This document shows, one piece after another, positions 1 to 6,452 of a stretch of DNA of 8,669 bases. The stretch's first letter is position 1. Each line of letters opens with the position of its first letter. Position numbers and translations under genes: made by a program. The notes beneath the pieces were generated by a model. It searched no databases and was not told the DNA's origin. It saw only the letters and a list, made by a program, of their open reading frames with translations. Source of the DNA: Bacillota bacterium (GTDB lineage: Bacteria > Bacillota > Negativicutes > Sporomusales > UBA7701); NCBI GenBank assembly GCA_023415075.1, contig JAEZLU010000259.1:1-8669 (forward strand), given 5' to 3'.

Positions 1-15
1 TGAATACAAGATAAA

Positions 16-135
16 GCGCCGAGTCCGATCTCGGTAGGGGAGAACCACTAAATATAGAGGGGTGAATCTGCGAGATTTCGCAGTAGGGCATCTGCTTCCT
101 CTAGCCCGAACCCGTCAGCTAATCCCCGAGGCGCA
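16..135 (+). ncRNA. Cyclic-di-AMP riboswitch aptamer (ydaO/yuaA class)
   Basis: The 5' leader carries the conserved blocks of the ydaO/yuaA aptamer in the right order: GCGCCGAGTCC at 16-26, GGGGAGAACC at 37-46, GGGGTGAATCTGC near 59-71, AGGGC near 86-90, and CCCGAACCCGTCAGCTAA near 104-122. The closing helix P1 is visible as GCGCC (16-20) pairing with GGCGC (130-134). A further GC-rich hairpin, CTGCG/CGCAG, lies at about 68-84. This class binds c-di-AMP, usually lowers expression when bound, and is often found ahead of cell-wall hydrolase genes. The next gene here is exactly that. The promoter must lie at the very edge of the window or outside it. Confidence 0.93.
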
Positions 136-237
136 GCCTTGCCCGGCTTTCCGGATGCACGAGCCGGCGGTGAGGCGCACTAACCTCCAGACGCGTGGCT
201 TGCCGTCACTCGACTGCGGGGTGTTGAGAGGAGAAAA
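136..237 (+). promoter_or_regulatory. Riboswitch expression platform / leader
   Basis: About 100 nt separate the aptamer from the hydrolase start. I see no hairpin followed by a U tract, so a simple intrinsic terminator switch is not evident. Local structure is possible: CCGGC (143-147) can pair with GCCGG (163-167), extended by GCCT (136-139) with AGGC (173-176). GAGGCGCA at 172-179 repeats the sequence at 128-135 that holds the 3' strand of P1, so it could in principle compete for the 5' strand. The ribosome binding site is GAGAGGAG (226-233), 4 nt before the ATG at 238. The mode of control (translation, Rho, or an alternative fold) cannot be settled from sequence. Confidence 0.5.
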
Positions 238-903
238 ATGAAGAAGGTTTACTTGACGCTGGTTCTGTTTCTGCTATTGCTTTCCATGACCGCAATGGTT
301 CAGGCTTCGGCAGTTTTCGAGGAAGGCGACATGGGCCCCGAAGTGGCCCAGATCCAGTCGCAGCTTATCGCTCTTGGCTATAAGCCGGGTCCGGCCGACG
401 GCGAATTTGGGTCCATGACGACGACTGCAGTTATTGCCTTTCAAAATGATCGCGGCCTTGAGGCCGACGGCGTCGTCGGACCGGAAACCTTTCGCCTGCT
501 TGTCGGCCGCGACATTCCCGTGAGCCGCGGCAATTCGGTAAGCGCCGTCCGGCGACTTCTCCAGTCTGCCACCCAGTATGTCGGCGTGCCGTACATGTTC
601 GGCGGCAACAGCCCTAACGGCTTCGACTGCTCTGGTTTTACCCGCTACGTCTTTGCCAAAATCGGCATAAGCCTTCCGCGGATGGCGGACGAGCAATTCG
701 AGCTCGGCCAGCCGGTGAGCAAGGCCCGGCTGCAGCAAGGCGACCTCGTGTATTTCACCACCTATGCCTCCGGCGTCTCCCATGTAGGAATCTATCTGGG
801 CGATGGCAAGTTTATTAGTGCAACTTCCAGTCGCGGTGTTGCCATAGATCATTTGGAAAACAGCTACTGGGGTCCGCGCTATATTGGTGCCCGCAGGGTA
901 TAG
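238..903 (+). CDS. Secreted peptidoglycan hydrolase: PG-binding domain plus NlpC/P60 endopeptidase
   Basis: A 221-residue exported wall hydrolase. Residues 1-25 form a signal peptide: KK, a leucine-rich core, and a probable cleavage near Ala-Ser-Ala (23-25). Residues about 28-88 match a PG_binding_1 domain (GDMGPEVAQIQSQL, DGEFGSMTTTAVIAFQ, DGVVGPET). Residues about 105-219 form an NlpC/P60 cysteine peptidase domain, a family that cuts the D-Glu-diamino-acid bond of stem peptides. The nucleophile is Cys131 in GFDCSGF and the catalytic His is His182 in SHVGIYLG. The third polar residue, often His, Asn or Gln twelve residues after the His, is Ser194 here (KFISATSS). The gene is monocistronic: a c-di-AMP riboswitch lies upstream and a terminator follows directly, so control by c-di-AMP fits its wall-remodelling role. 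The ATG at 238 has the ribosome binding site GAGAGGAG. Confidence 0.95.
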   Translation: MKKVYLTLVLFLLLLSMTAMVQASAVFEEGDMGPEVAQIQSQLIALGYKPGPADGEFGSMTTTAVIAFQNDRGLEADGVVGPETFRLLVGRDIPVSRGNSVSAVRRLLQSATQYVGVPYMFGGNSPNGFDCSGFTRYVFAKIGISLPRMADEQFELGQPVSKARLQQGDLVYFTTYASGVSHVGIYLGDGKFISATSSRGVAIDHLENSYWGPRYIGARRV

Positions 904-911
904 CGGCAATA

Positions 912-939
912 GGGAGGCTATGGCCTCCCAATTTTATTT
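912..939 (+). terminator. Intrinsic terminator of the hydrolase gene
   Basis: A perfect 7-bp stem, GGGAGGC (912-918) with GCCTCCC (923-929), closes the loop TATG and is followed by ATTTTATTT. It lies 8 nt after the hydrolase stop codon and separates that gene from the ABC operon. The interval 940-1067 holds no gene. It is AT-rich and probably contains the operon promoter, but no convincing -35/-10 pair or metal-regulator box could be fixed in it. Confidence 0.9.
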
Positions 940-1067
940 CGCGCCAATACAGGATTTTTTTCGGGAATAATTGTATTAAACTGTTTAAGATACCGAGATA
1001 TGTCAAAGAATTATAGGGGATTTAGTTAATAGCCGAAACCGCCGTCCCCCGGATGGAGATCGTGCTT

Positions 1068-2798
1068 ATGCTGGAATTTTACTGGCGAAAATTCATTATT
1101 CCCTATTGGCTGCTCACGTTTGTTGCGGTGGCCTGTTTCATTATTGCCGCGGCCGCCGGCCTCTCGGCTCCTATAATAATAAAGTTTCTTATCGACGGCG
1201 CGCTGGAAAACGGCGACCTCGCCTACCTGGACATGATTGTCGGTGGCATCGTTGCCCTTTACCTGGTGCGGGCCCTGTTTTTCTTTTTCTACAGCTACAA
1301 TATGGCCAAAGCCGGCAGCCTGATGATCGCCCGCCTGCGCCAGGACATGTTTGCCAGGCTGCATTCGCTAGACTACGGCTATTTCATCAACACGGCCACC
1401 GGCAACATCGTCTCATACTTCACCAACGATCTTTTGCTTATCCAGCAGGCGGTGACCACCGGCATTGCCGACTTGGTGGTGGAGTCGCTAAACCTTTTGG
1501 CGATCATGGCGATAATGATCTACTTCAACTGGCAGCTTGCCATGGTGACCTTTTTCACCCTGCCGTTCATAGTTGTTGCCATCGGCTACTTCAACCGCAA
1601 GATCGCCGGGCTGGGCGCCATACTCGAGCACACCATGTCCAAAGTCACCACTATGCTCCACCAGGCCATCTTGTCGGTGATGATGGTGCAGAGCTATGTC
1701 CGCGAGGACTATGAGTATAAAAGGTTCAGTGCCCAGATCAAGGAAGCGGCCAGCGATTATTTCAAGGTGCAGCGCCTCAACGCGATGCTTATCCCGCTGG
1801 TGGAGTTCCTGGCCACCATCGGCCTTACCGTAATCCTCTGGGTCGGCGGCCGGGAGGTCATCAACGGCAACCTGAGCATCGGCGGCCTGTTCGCCTTTCT
1901 CGTTTACATCATCGGCATACCGGTGCCGGTCAGGAAAGTCACCCAGGCCTATTCGAGCATGAAACTGGGCGTGATTGCCTGGGAAAGGATTCGCGACCTC
2001 GAGCGCCAGCCCCACACCGTCGTCGACGGTAACCTCGAGCTAACGGAAACCAAGGGTGAGGTGGCCTTCAAGCAGGTATCCTTCCGCTACCCGGATGGCC
2101 CGGAGGTGCTCAAGGATATCAGTTTGACCGCCGGCCCCGGTGAAGTCGTGGCTGTCGTCGGTCCCAGCGGTGCCGGCAAGTCTTCCTTCGCCAACCTGTT
2201 GTTGCGGTTCTACGATCCTGAAGATGGCGCCGTCTGTCTCGACGGCATTGATATCCGCCGCCTGAAAATCAGCTCTCTCCGCCACAAAATAGGCTTTATC
2301 CAGCAAAACCCCATCCTGTTCAACGCCAGCATTCTGGAGAATATCCGCTACGGCCGGCCGACCGCTACCTACAGCCAAGTTGAGCGGGCCGCCAAACTGG
2401 CTAACGCCCATGATTTCATAATGGAATTGCCTCGCGGCTACGATAATCCGGTGGGCGAACTGGGGGCCAACCTTTCAGGCGGCCAGCGCCAGCGGATCGC
2501 CCTGGCCCGGGCGATCATCGTCGATCCGGCCATCCTTGTTCTCGATGAACCTACCGCCGCCCTCGACTCGCAGGCGGAAAAGCAGGTAATGGACGCCATC
2601 CGCAATGTCAGCCGCGGTCGGGCAACCTTTATCATAACCCATCACCTCTCAACCCTGTCGGCCTCGGACAAGGTGATCTACCTGTCCCATGGCCGGATGC
2701 TCGAAAGCGGTACCCACGCCGAGCTGTTGGCCAGGGGCGGCCTGTTTGCGCGGGCGGTTGAACGGGGCGAACTCGGGCCGCGGGCCGAAGGCATCTAG
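1068..2798 (+). CDS. ABC exporter half-transporter (fused permease and ATPase)
   Basis: A 576-residue type-I (ABCB/MsbA-like) exporter half, expected to work as a dimer in the membrane and drive ATP-dependent export. The substrate cannot be told from sequence. Residues about 10-315 form the six-helix membrane domain. The nucleotide-binding domain has Walker A GPSGAGKSS (365-373), a Q-loop in FIQQNP (about 411-415), signature LSGGQ (469-473), Walker B ILVLDEP (489-495, catalytic Glu494), and a switch His in IITHHLST (about 525). All catalytic residues are present and the length is normal. The start is put at ATG 1068 because GGATGGAG (1051-1058) then lies 9 nt upstream. In-frame ATG 1053 overlaps that site and has no ribosome binding site of its own. 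It is the first gene of a three-gene operon, 23 bp ahead of the metal-type ATPase. Confidence 0.95.
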   Translation: MLEFYWRKFIIPYWLLTFVAVACFIIAAAAGLSAPIIIKFLIDGALENGDLAYLDMIVGGIVALYLVRALFFFFYSYNMAKAGSLMIARLRQDMFARLHSLDYGYFINTATGNIVSYFTNDLLLIQQAVTTGIADLVVESLNLLAIMAIMIYFNWQLAMVTFFTLPFIVVAIGYFNRKIAGLGAILEHTMSKVTTMLHQAILSVMMVQSYVREDYEYKRFSAQIKEAASDYFKVQRLNAMLIPLVEFLATIGLTVILWVGGREVINGNLSIGGLFAFLVYIIGIPVPVRKVTQAYSSMKLGVIAWERIRDLERQPHTVVDGNLELTETKGEVAFKQVSFRYPDGPEVLKDISLTAGPGEVVAVVGPSGAGKSSFANLLLRFYDPEDGAVCLDGIDIRRLKISSLRHKIGFIQQNPILFNASILENIRYGRPTATYSQVERAAKLANAHDFIMELPRGYDNPVGELGANLSGGQRQRIALARAIIVDPAILVLDEPTAALDSQAEKQVMDAIRNVSRGRATFIITHHLSTLSASDKVIYLSHGRMLESGTHAELLARGGLFARAVERGELGPRAEGI

Positions 2799-2821
2799 AT
2801 TCCTTTGAGGAGAAACCAGGC

Positions 2822-3544
2822 ATGTATGATATAAAACTGACTGATATCAGTTTGGCCTATGGTGAAAACATCGTCGTCAAGGATCTGTCCATGACGATGG
2901 CCGCCGGCGATTTTATTGCCATGGTCGGCCCTAATGGGGCCGGTAAGAGCACGATAATAAAACTTATTGCCGGCCTCATCCAGCCGGACTGCGGCCAGGT
3001 GACTGTGGCCGGCAGGCCGGTAAGTGAGGCCGTCCGCGCCGGCGAGATCGGCTACGTACCCCAGAATTACGCCCGCAACACCGCCGACTTTCCAGCGACT
3101 GTCGAGGAGATCGTGGCCCTGGGCCTGGTGCGGGGCCGGCGGCAGCAACTGACCAAAGAGAAGATTCGCCATATAGTCGATCACATGCTTGAATTGGTGG
3201 GGCTCGAACCGGTGCGACGCCGCCGGGTGGACGAATTGTCCGGCGGCCAGCAGCAGCGGGTGATGGTAGCGCGGGCCCTGGCCGGCACGCCGCGCCTGCT
3301 TCTTTTGGATGAACCGACCAGCGGCGTCGATTATGATACAAGCACCAAAATTTATGAGCTTTTGGGACAGCTAAACCGAAACCTCGGCATCACTGTGGTC
3401 GCCGTTTCCCATGATGTAGACAAGGTGACCCAGTGGGCCAACAGGGCAGCCTGCATCAACAAAGGCCTGTGCTTCTACGGCGGGATGGCCGAATTCCGCC
3501 AGGTGCATGCCCAGTCGCCCCACCTGCTGTACTATAACAGTTAA
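2822..3544 (+). CDS. Metal-uptake ABC transporter ATP-binding protein (ZnuC/MntB/AdcC-like)
   Basis: A 240-residue stand-alone ABC ATPase, the energising subunit of a Zn/Mn/Fe-type importer. Walker A is GPNGAGKST (36-44), the Q-loop Gln is at 81 (GYVPQ), the signature LSGGQ is at 139-143, Walker B LLLLDEP is at 159-165, the D-loop is SGVD (167-170), and the switch His is 197 (SHDVD). The call of metal type rests on overall resemblance to ZnuC/AdcC and on the partner permease of the ABC-3 family next door. The specific metal cannot be read from the ATPase. GAGGAG (2807-2812) lies 9 nt before the ATG. The gene is 12 bp ahead of the permease gene and almost certainly cotranscribed with it. Confidence 0.93.
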   Translation: MYDIKLTDISLAYGENIVVKDLSMTMAAGDFIAMVGPNGAGKSTIIKLIAGLIQPDCGQVTVAGRPVSEAVRAGEIGYVPQNYARNTADFPATVEEIVALGLVRGRRQQLTKEKIRHIVDHMLELVGLEPVRRRRVDELSGGQQQRVMVARALAGTPRLLLLDEPTSGVDYDTSTKIYELLGQLNRNLGITVVAVSHDVDKVTQWANRAACINKGLCFYGGMAEFRQVHAQSPHLLYYNS

Positions 3545-3556
3545 GAGGAAACCGGT

Positions 3557-4420
3557 ATGGAATTTTTCAGCTATGACTTTATGCAAAGAGCGCTGGTCGC
3601 CGGGTTGGTGACCTCTTTCGTCTGTCCCCTTATCGGCATGTTTGTGGTCGTCAGGCGTCAGGCCCTTATCGGCGACGGCCTCGGCCACATTGCGTTCGCC
3701 GGCGTCATGGGCGGCTACCTGATTGGCGTCTATCCGATAGCCGCCGCCGCCGCCGTAACCATGCTGGGTGCCGGGGCCATCGAATTTATCCGCCGTCGCC
3801 ATGCCCAGCACGCCGATACCGCTTTGGCAATCCTCTTCTATACAGGCATCGCCTTAGCCGTGATTTTTAGCAGCATGGCCCGCACGCCAGGGGCTAACAT
3901 GCTCGGCGTCCTTTTCGGCAGCATCCTAACCGTAACCGCCGCCGATCTGGCCCTGATCGCCGTCTGCGGGCTGCTGGTGGCAGCGACCGTCGGCTGGTTC
4001 TATGACCGTCTGCTTCTTATGGTGTTCGACGAAGACATTGCTCGGGTGGCCGGCGTCAATACTGGCCTCATAAGCATCCTCCTCAGCGTCCTTACCGCCC
4101 TGGTGGTGGTGGTGGGCATGCGGGTAGTAGGCATCCTGCTGGTCAGCGCCTTGATGGTCGTGCCGGTGGCGGCCGCCCACCTGTTGCGGCGCGGTTTCCG
4201 TACGACCCTGGTCTGGGCGGTTGCCTTTTCCGTTCTGGCTACCGTCGTCGGCCTGGCCCTTTCCTTCTATCTCGATATGGCCCCCGGCGGCACCATTGTT
4301 ATCACCGCCGTTGCCATTTATCTGCTGGTCCTCGTTGCCTGCGATCGCGACCTCCGGCCCGTAATGAGCCAGGGGCGGTCTCCTGGTTCAGGCTTACCGG
4401 GGCACCAAAAAAACGATTAG
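3557..4420 (+). CDS. Metal-uptake ABC transporter permease, ABC-3 family (ZnuB/MntC-like)
   Basis: A 287-residue polytopic membrane protein, the channel partner of the preceding ATPase. Family landmarks are visible: GDGLGHIAFAGV (39-50) matches the conserved G-D-x-L-x-H-x-x-x-x-G block of ZnuB/MntB permeases. FDEDIARVAGVN (157-168) sits where the ATPase-coupling segment lies, and VVGILLVSALMVVP (190-203) matches the core helix before the last helices. The last 25 or so residues form a charged, probably cytoplasmic tail, and its coding sequence overlaps the convergent phosphate-family gene by 27 bp. AGAGGA (3544-3549) supports ATG 3557. No ZnuA-like binding protein or Fur/Zur regulator gene is present in the window, so the system must borrow these from elsewhere. 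Confidence 0.93.
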   Translation: MEFFSYDFMQRALVAGLVTSFVCPLIGMFVVVRRQALIGDGLGHIAFAGVMGGYLIGVYPIAAAAAVTMLGAGAIEFIRRRHAQHADTALAILFYTGIALAVIFSSMARTPGANMLGVLFGSILTVTAADLALIAVCGLLVAATVGWFYDRLLLMVFDEDIARVAGVNTGLISILLSVLTALVVVVGMRVVGILLVSALMVVPVAAAHLLRRGFRTTLVWAVAFSVLATVVGLALSFYLDMAPGGTIVITAVAIYLLVLVACDRDLRPVMSQGRSPGSGLPGHQKND

Positions 4421-5314
4421 CCTGGCCAGCGGCCGGCAGAGCGGCAGGGCGACCAGGGACGACACCAGGTTGAACAGGGTATGCATGACCGCCACTTGGA
4501 CGCCAAAGTCGGCCGCAATGGAGGTTGCGGCGGTTGTTAACAGCCCGGTGGCCGGCAGGAATAAAATGACCCCTGCAATATTGAGGACGACATGGGCAAC
4601 GGCGACCCTGCGGGCCGCCAGCGCCGCGCCGGCCCCCACCAGCAGCGACGACAGGCAGGAGCCGATATTGTTACCGTATATGCCATAAGCGGCGGCGGTC
4701 AGGTCGACGGCCCCCTCGGTCGCCAGTACCATTAAGAGGGCAGTCGCCGCGCTGCTCGATTGAAACAGAAACGTCAGGAGAATACCGCCGCCGATTCCGG
4801 CCAGCGGGTTTTGTCCGGCCGACGTAAGCCAGCGGACGATTATTTCGAGCTGGGACACGGCGGCCAGTCCCTCGGCCAGAAAGCCGACGCCGGAAAACAT
4901 GGCAAGCATGCCGGCAATCGCCAGGGCGATGGGCCGCAGTCGGGCGGACAGTGCGGCGATTGCCGCACTTACCGGCAAAATAGCTAATACATACTGCAGG
5001 GGCGGGGCCAGGGACAGCAGGCCGACAGTCGAGCAGGTGCCGACATTGGCCCCCAGGACGATACCCAGCCCCTGATAAAACGAAAGATATTCGGCATTTA
5101 CCAGGCCGATGGTCATCAGGATGATCATGGTGCTGCTCTGGGCAAGGGCGGCGCCCACCGCCCCCACCAGGAAGCCCCGCCATGGGCTGAGGGTCAGCTT
5201 GGCCAACAGCCGGCGGAAGACTGGGGAAAACAGTTTTTTCAGACCCAAGCGCATTGTCGCCAAGCCGCCTAAGAGCAGCGCCAGGCCGCCGAGCAGCACT
5301 ACCGGTGGATACAT
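4394..5314 (-). CDS. Na+/Pi-cotransporter family protein (short form, no PhoU domain)
   Basis: A 306-residue integral membrane protein with the two inverted Na_Pi_cotrans (PF02690) repeats. Repeat one carries the QSST motif (59-62) and GANVGTCST (88-96). Repeat two carries QSSSA (185-189) and GNNIGSCLSS (214-223). These paired QSS and G-x-N-x-G elements define the NptA/YjbB-type fold. The family moves phosphate with sodium, though for bacterial members the direction and substrate are often unproved. Many bacterial homologues are about 550 residues with a C-terminal PhoU-like domain, which is absent here. The start at 5314 has a textbook GGAGG (reverse complement of 5321-5325) 6 nt upstream. 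The 3' end overlaps the metal permease gene, and no terminator lies between the two. Confidence 0.92.
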   Translation of the reverse strand: MYPPVVLLGGLALLLGGLATMRLGLKKLFSPVFRRLLAKLTLSPWRGFLVGAVGAALAQSSTMIILMTIGLVNAEYLSFYQGLGIVLGANVGTCSTVGLLSLAPPLQYVLAILPVSAAIAALSARLRPIALAIAGMLAMFSGVGFLAEGLAAVSQLEIIVRWLTSAGQNPLAGIGGGILLTFLFQSSSAATALLMVLATEGAVDLTAAAYGIYGNNIGSCLSSLLVGAGAALAARRVAVAHVVLNIAGVILFLPATGLLTTAATSIAADFGVQVAVMHTLFNLVSSLVALPLCRPLARLIVFLVPR

Positions 5315-5399
5315 GCTTCGCCTCCGGGTTCTTTTCTTCTTCGTAAACTTTATGATAAATTGCCGGGTTAATGCCGGTCCCCTTCAGATAATGCCGATG

Positions 5400-5408
5400 T
5401 GCTATAAT
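5400..5408 (+). promoter_or_regulatory. Extended -10 promoter of the HD-domain gene
   Basis: TGCTATAAT is a perfect TATAAT preceded by the TGn extension. No good -35 lies 16-18 nt upstream, which an extended -10 can tolerate. It is 35 nt before the ATG at 5444, leaving a leader of roughly 28 nt with the ribosome binding site AAGGAGG. The divergent phosphate-family gene must have its own promoter in 5326-5400 on the minus strand, but none is clear there. Confidence 0.7.
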
Positions 5409-5443
5409 AAAAAGTAATTTACCAGTGGACAAGGAGGCTTTCC

Positions 5444-6004
5444 ATGAAAACCAAACGGGAAGAAGTCTGGCCGATTCTCCGGGAGCACGTCAAAAGCGAA
5501 GTGCTTTTGAAACACTGCCTGGCTACGGAAATCGCCATGCGGGCCTATGCCGCAAAATGGGGCGAAGATGAGGATTACTGGGGCGCCGTCGGCCTTCTGC
5601 ATGATATCGATTTTGACAAGTACCCGCATGAGCACCCTGACCATGCCCGGGAAATCTTGGCCACCCATGGCTTTGACGATCAGTTTATTGCCGATGTCGA
5701 GTCCCACGCCCGCGACTGGGCCGGCGAACGCAGCCGCCTGCAGAAGACCCTCCTCGCTCTTGACGAACTTACCGGCTTTATCATCGCCTGCGCCTTGGTC
5801 CGCCCCGATAAGAACCTCGACAATGTCGAAGTCAAGTCGGTTATGAAAAAGATGAAAGACAAGGCTTTTGCCCGCGCCGTCAACCGCGATACTATAATCA
5901 AGGGCGCGGAAGATATGGGCGTCGACCTTGCCGAGCATATCGCCTTCGTAACCCAAGCCCTGGCTGTCGCCAACGGCAAAAGCGAACTGCCGTTGGTCGG
6001 CTAA
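5444..6004 (+). CDS. HD-domain phosphohydrolase-like protein
   Basis: A 186-residue soluble protein with the residues of the HD metal-dependent phosphohydrolase superfamily: His24 (LLKHCLA), the His53-Asp54 doublet (GLLHDIDFD), further histidines at 62, 64 and 67, and Asp107 (LALDELTG) at the usual C-terminal metal-ligand place. HD enzymes hydrolyse phosphate esters such as nucleotides, and the substrate here is not predictable. There is no signal peptide or membrane segment. AAGGAGG (5431-5437) lies 6 nt before the ATG, an unusually strong ribosome binding site. The gene is monocistronic, with an extended -10 promoter before it and a 17-bp terminator stem after it. Proteins of this size and motif spacing are common conserved hypotheticals in Clostridia and relatives. 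Confidence 0.88.
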   Translation: MKTKREEVWPILREHVKSEVLLKHCLATEIAMRAYAAKWGEDEDYWGAVGLLHDIDFDKYPHEHPDHAREILATHGFDDQFIADVESHARDWAGERSRLQKTLLALDELTGFIIACALVRPDKNLDNVEVKSVMKKMKDKAFARAVNRDTIIKGAEDMGVDLAEHIAFVTQALAVANGKSELPLVG

Positions 6005-6013
6005 GGATCAAAA

Positions 6014-6050
6014 AAAACACGCAGGGAGAAGCGTTCTCTCTGCGTGTTTT
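6014..6050 (+). terminator. Intrinsic terminator after the HD-domain gene
   Basis: A 17-bp stem (6014-6030 with 6034-6050, one G-U pair) closes the tiny loop GCG. The arms begin with AAAA and end with TTTT, so it is symmetric and could work in both directions. It begins 9 nt after the HD gene's stop codon. Confidence 0.92.
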
Positions 6051-6108
6051 CCAGCTTTACAGGTTTTTTGCCGGTGACGGCGAAATATACCGTCAGGGAG
6101 GCGATTTG

Positions 6109-6333
6109 ATGGCGATGCACTATCTCGATATGCTGGGGGAAATATGCCCGCATCCCTTGCTGATGGCCCAGGCCAAGCTCGACAAAATGGAGAGCGGCGA
6201 CTGCCTGGTTATCGAATCCGATTTCAGCCGGTCGGTCCGCAACATCCTGGCTTGGGCCGACAAGCAGGGCTACAAATTTGATGTCGAGGAAGTCGACAAG
6301 GATGTCTGGCAGATCAAAATCATCAAAGTTTAA
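6109..6333 (+). CDS. TusA/SirA/YedF-family sulfurtransferase-like protein
   Basis: A 74-residue protein with the TusA fold signature: a short strand (HYLDMLGEICPHPLL) with Cys13 in the conserved C-P-x-P motif, then a helix (AQAKLDKMESGD), a strand (CLVIESD) and a C-terminal strand. In TusA this Cys carries persulfide sulfur to partners. Related YedF/SirA-like proteins occur in selenium and sulfur metabolism, so the exact role is open. A second Cys is at 32. ATG 6109 is chosen, with AGGGAGG (6095-6101) 7 nt upstream. The TTG just before it would sit only 4 nt from that site. The gene stands alone between two terminators, with no YedE-type sulfur or selenium transporter or IscS-type gene beside it. 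Confidence 0.9.
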   Translation: MAMHYLDMLGEICPHPLLMAQAKLDKMESGDCLVIESDFSRSVRNILAWADKQGYKFDVEEVDKDVWQIKIIKV

Positions 6334-6351
6334 GAACTTCCGGACTGCTAA

Positions 6352-6412
6352 AAAAAGCCCCACCTGCGCCGCTGTCGCAAACGATTTGCCGCGGCTGCAT
6401 CTGGGGCTTTTT
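6352..6412. terminator. Bidirectional terminator shared by the tusA-like and lysR genes
   Basis: An 11-bp outer stem, AAAAAGCCCCA (6352-6362) with TGGGGCTTTTT (6402-6412), gives a U tract on either strand. The stem continues inside as TGC-GCCGC (6365-6372) with GCGGC-T-GCA (6391-6399), with one bulged base. It lies between the two convergent genes and can end both transcripts. Confidence 0.9.
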
Positions 6413-6452
6413 AACGGTCCGGATAATTTTTTGCCGATGCCGCGCGAGCGTT

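Noticed and set aside
184..233. ACCTCC (183-188) as an anti-ribosome-binding-site strand for the riboswitch-controlled gene.
   Set aside because: Only four base pairs with the GAGAGGAG site can form, which is too weak to propose as a switch helix.
961..1030. Possible Zur/Fur/MntR operator or promoter ahead of the ABC operon (AT-rich, short partial repeats such as AATAATTGTATT).
   Set aside because: The symmetry is too short and no known metal-regulator consensus fits. No -35/-10 pair had both acceptable sequence and spacing.
1053..1067. ATG at 1053 as the start of the ABC exporter.
   Set aside because: It overlaps the ribosome binding site for ATG 1068 and has no ribosome binding site of its own.
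4671..5432. Long minus-strand ORF overlapping the Na+/Pi-family gene in another frame.
   Set aside because: It is rich in Arg, Pro and Gly as expected for an out-of-frame shadow in GC-rich DNA. The gene at 4394-5314 has family motifs and a strong ribosome binding site.
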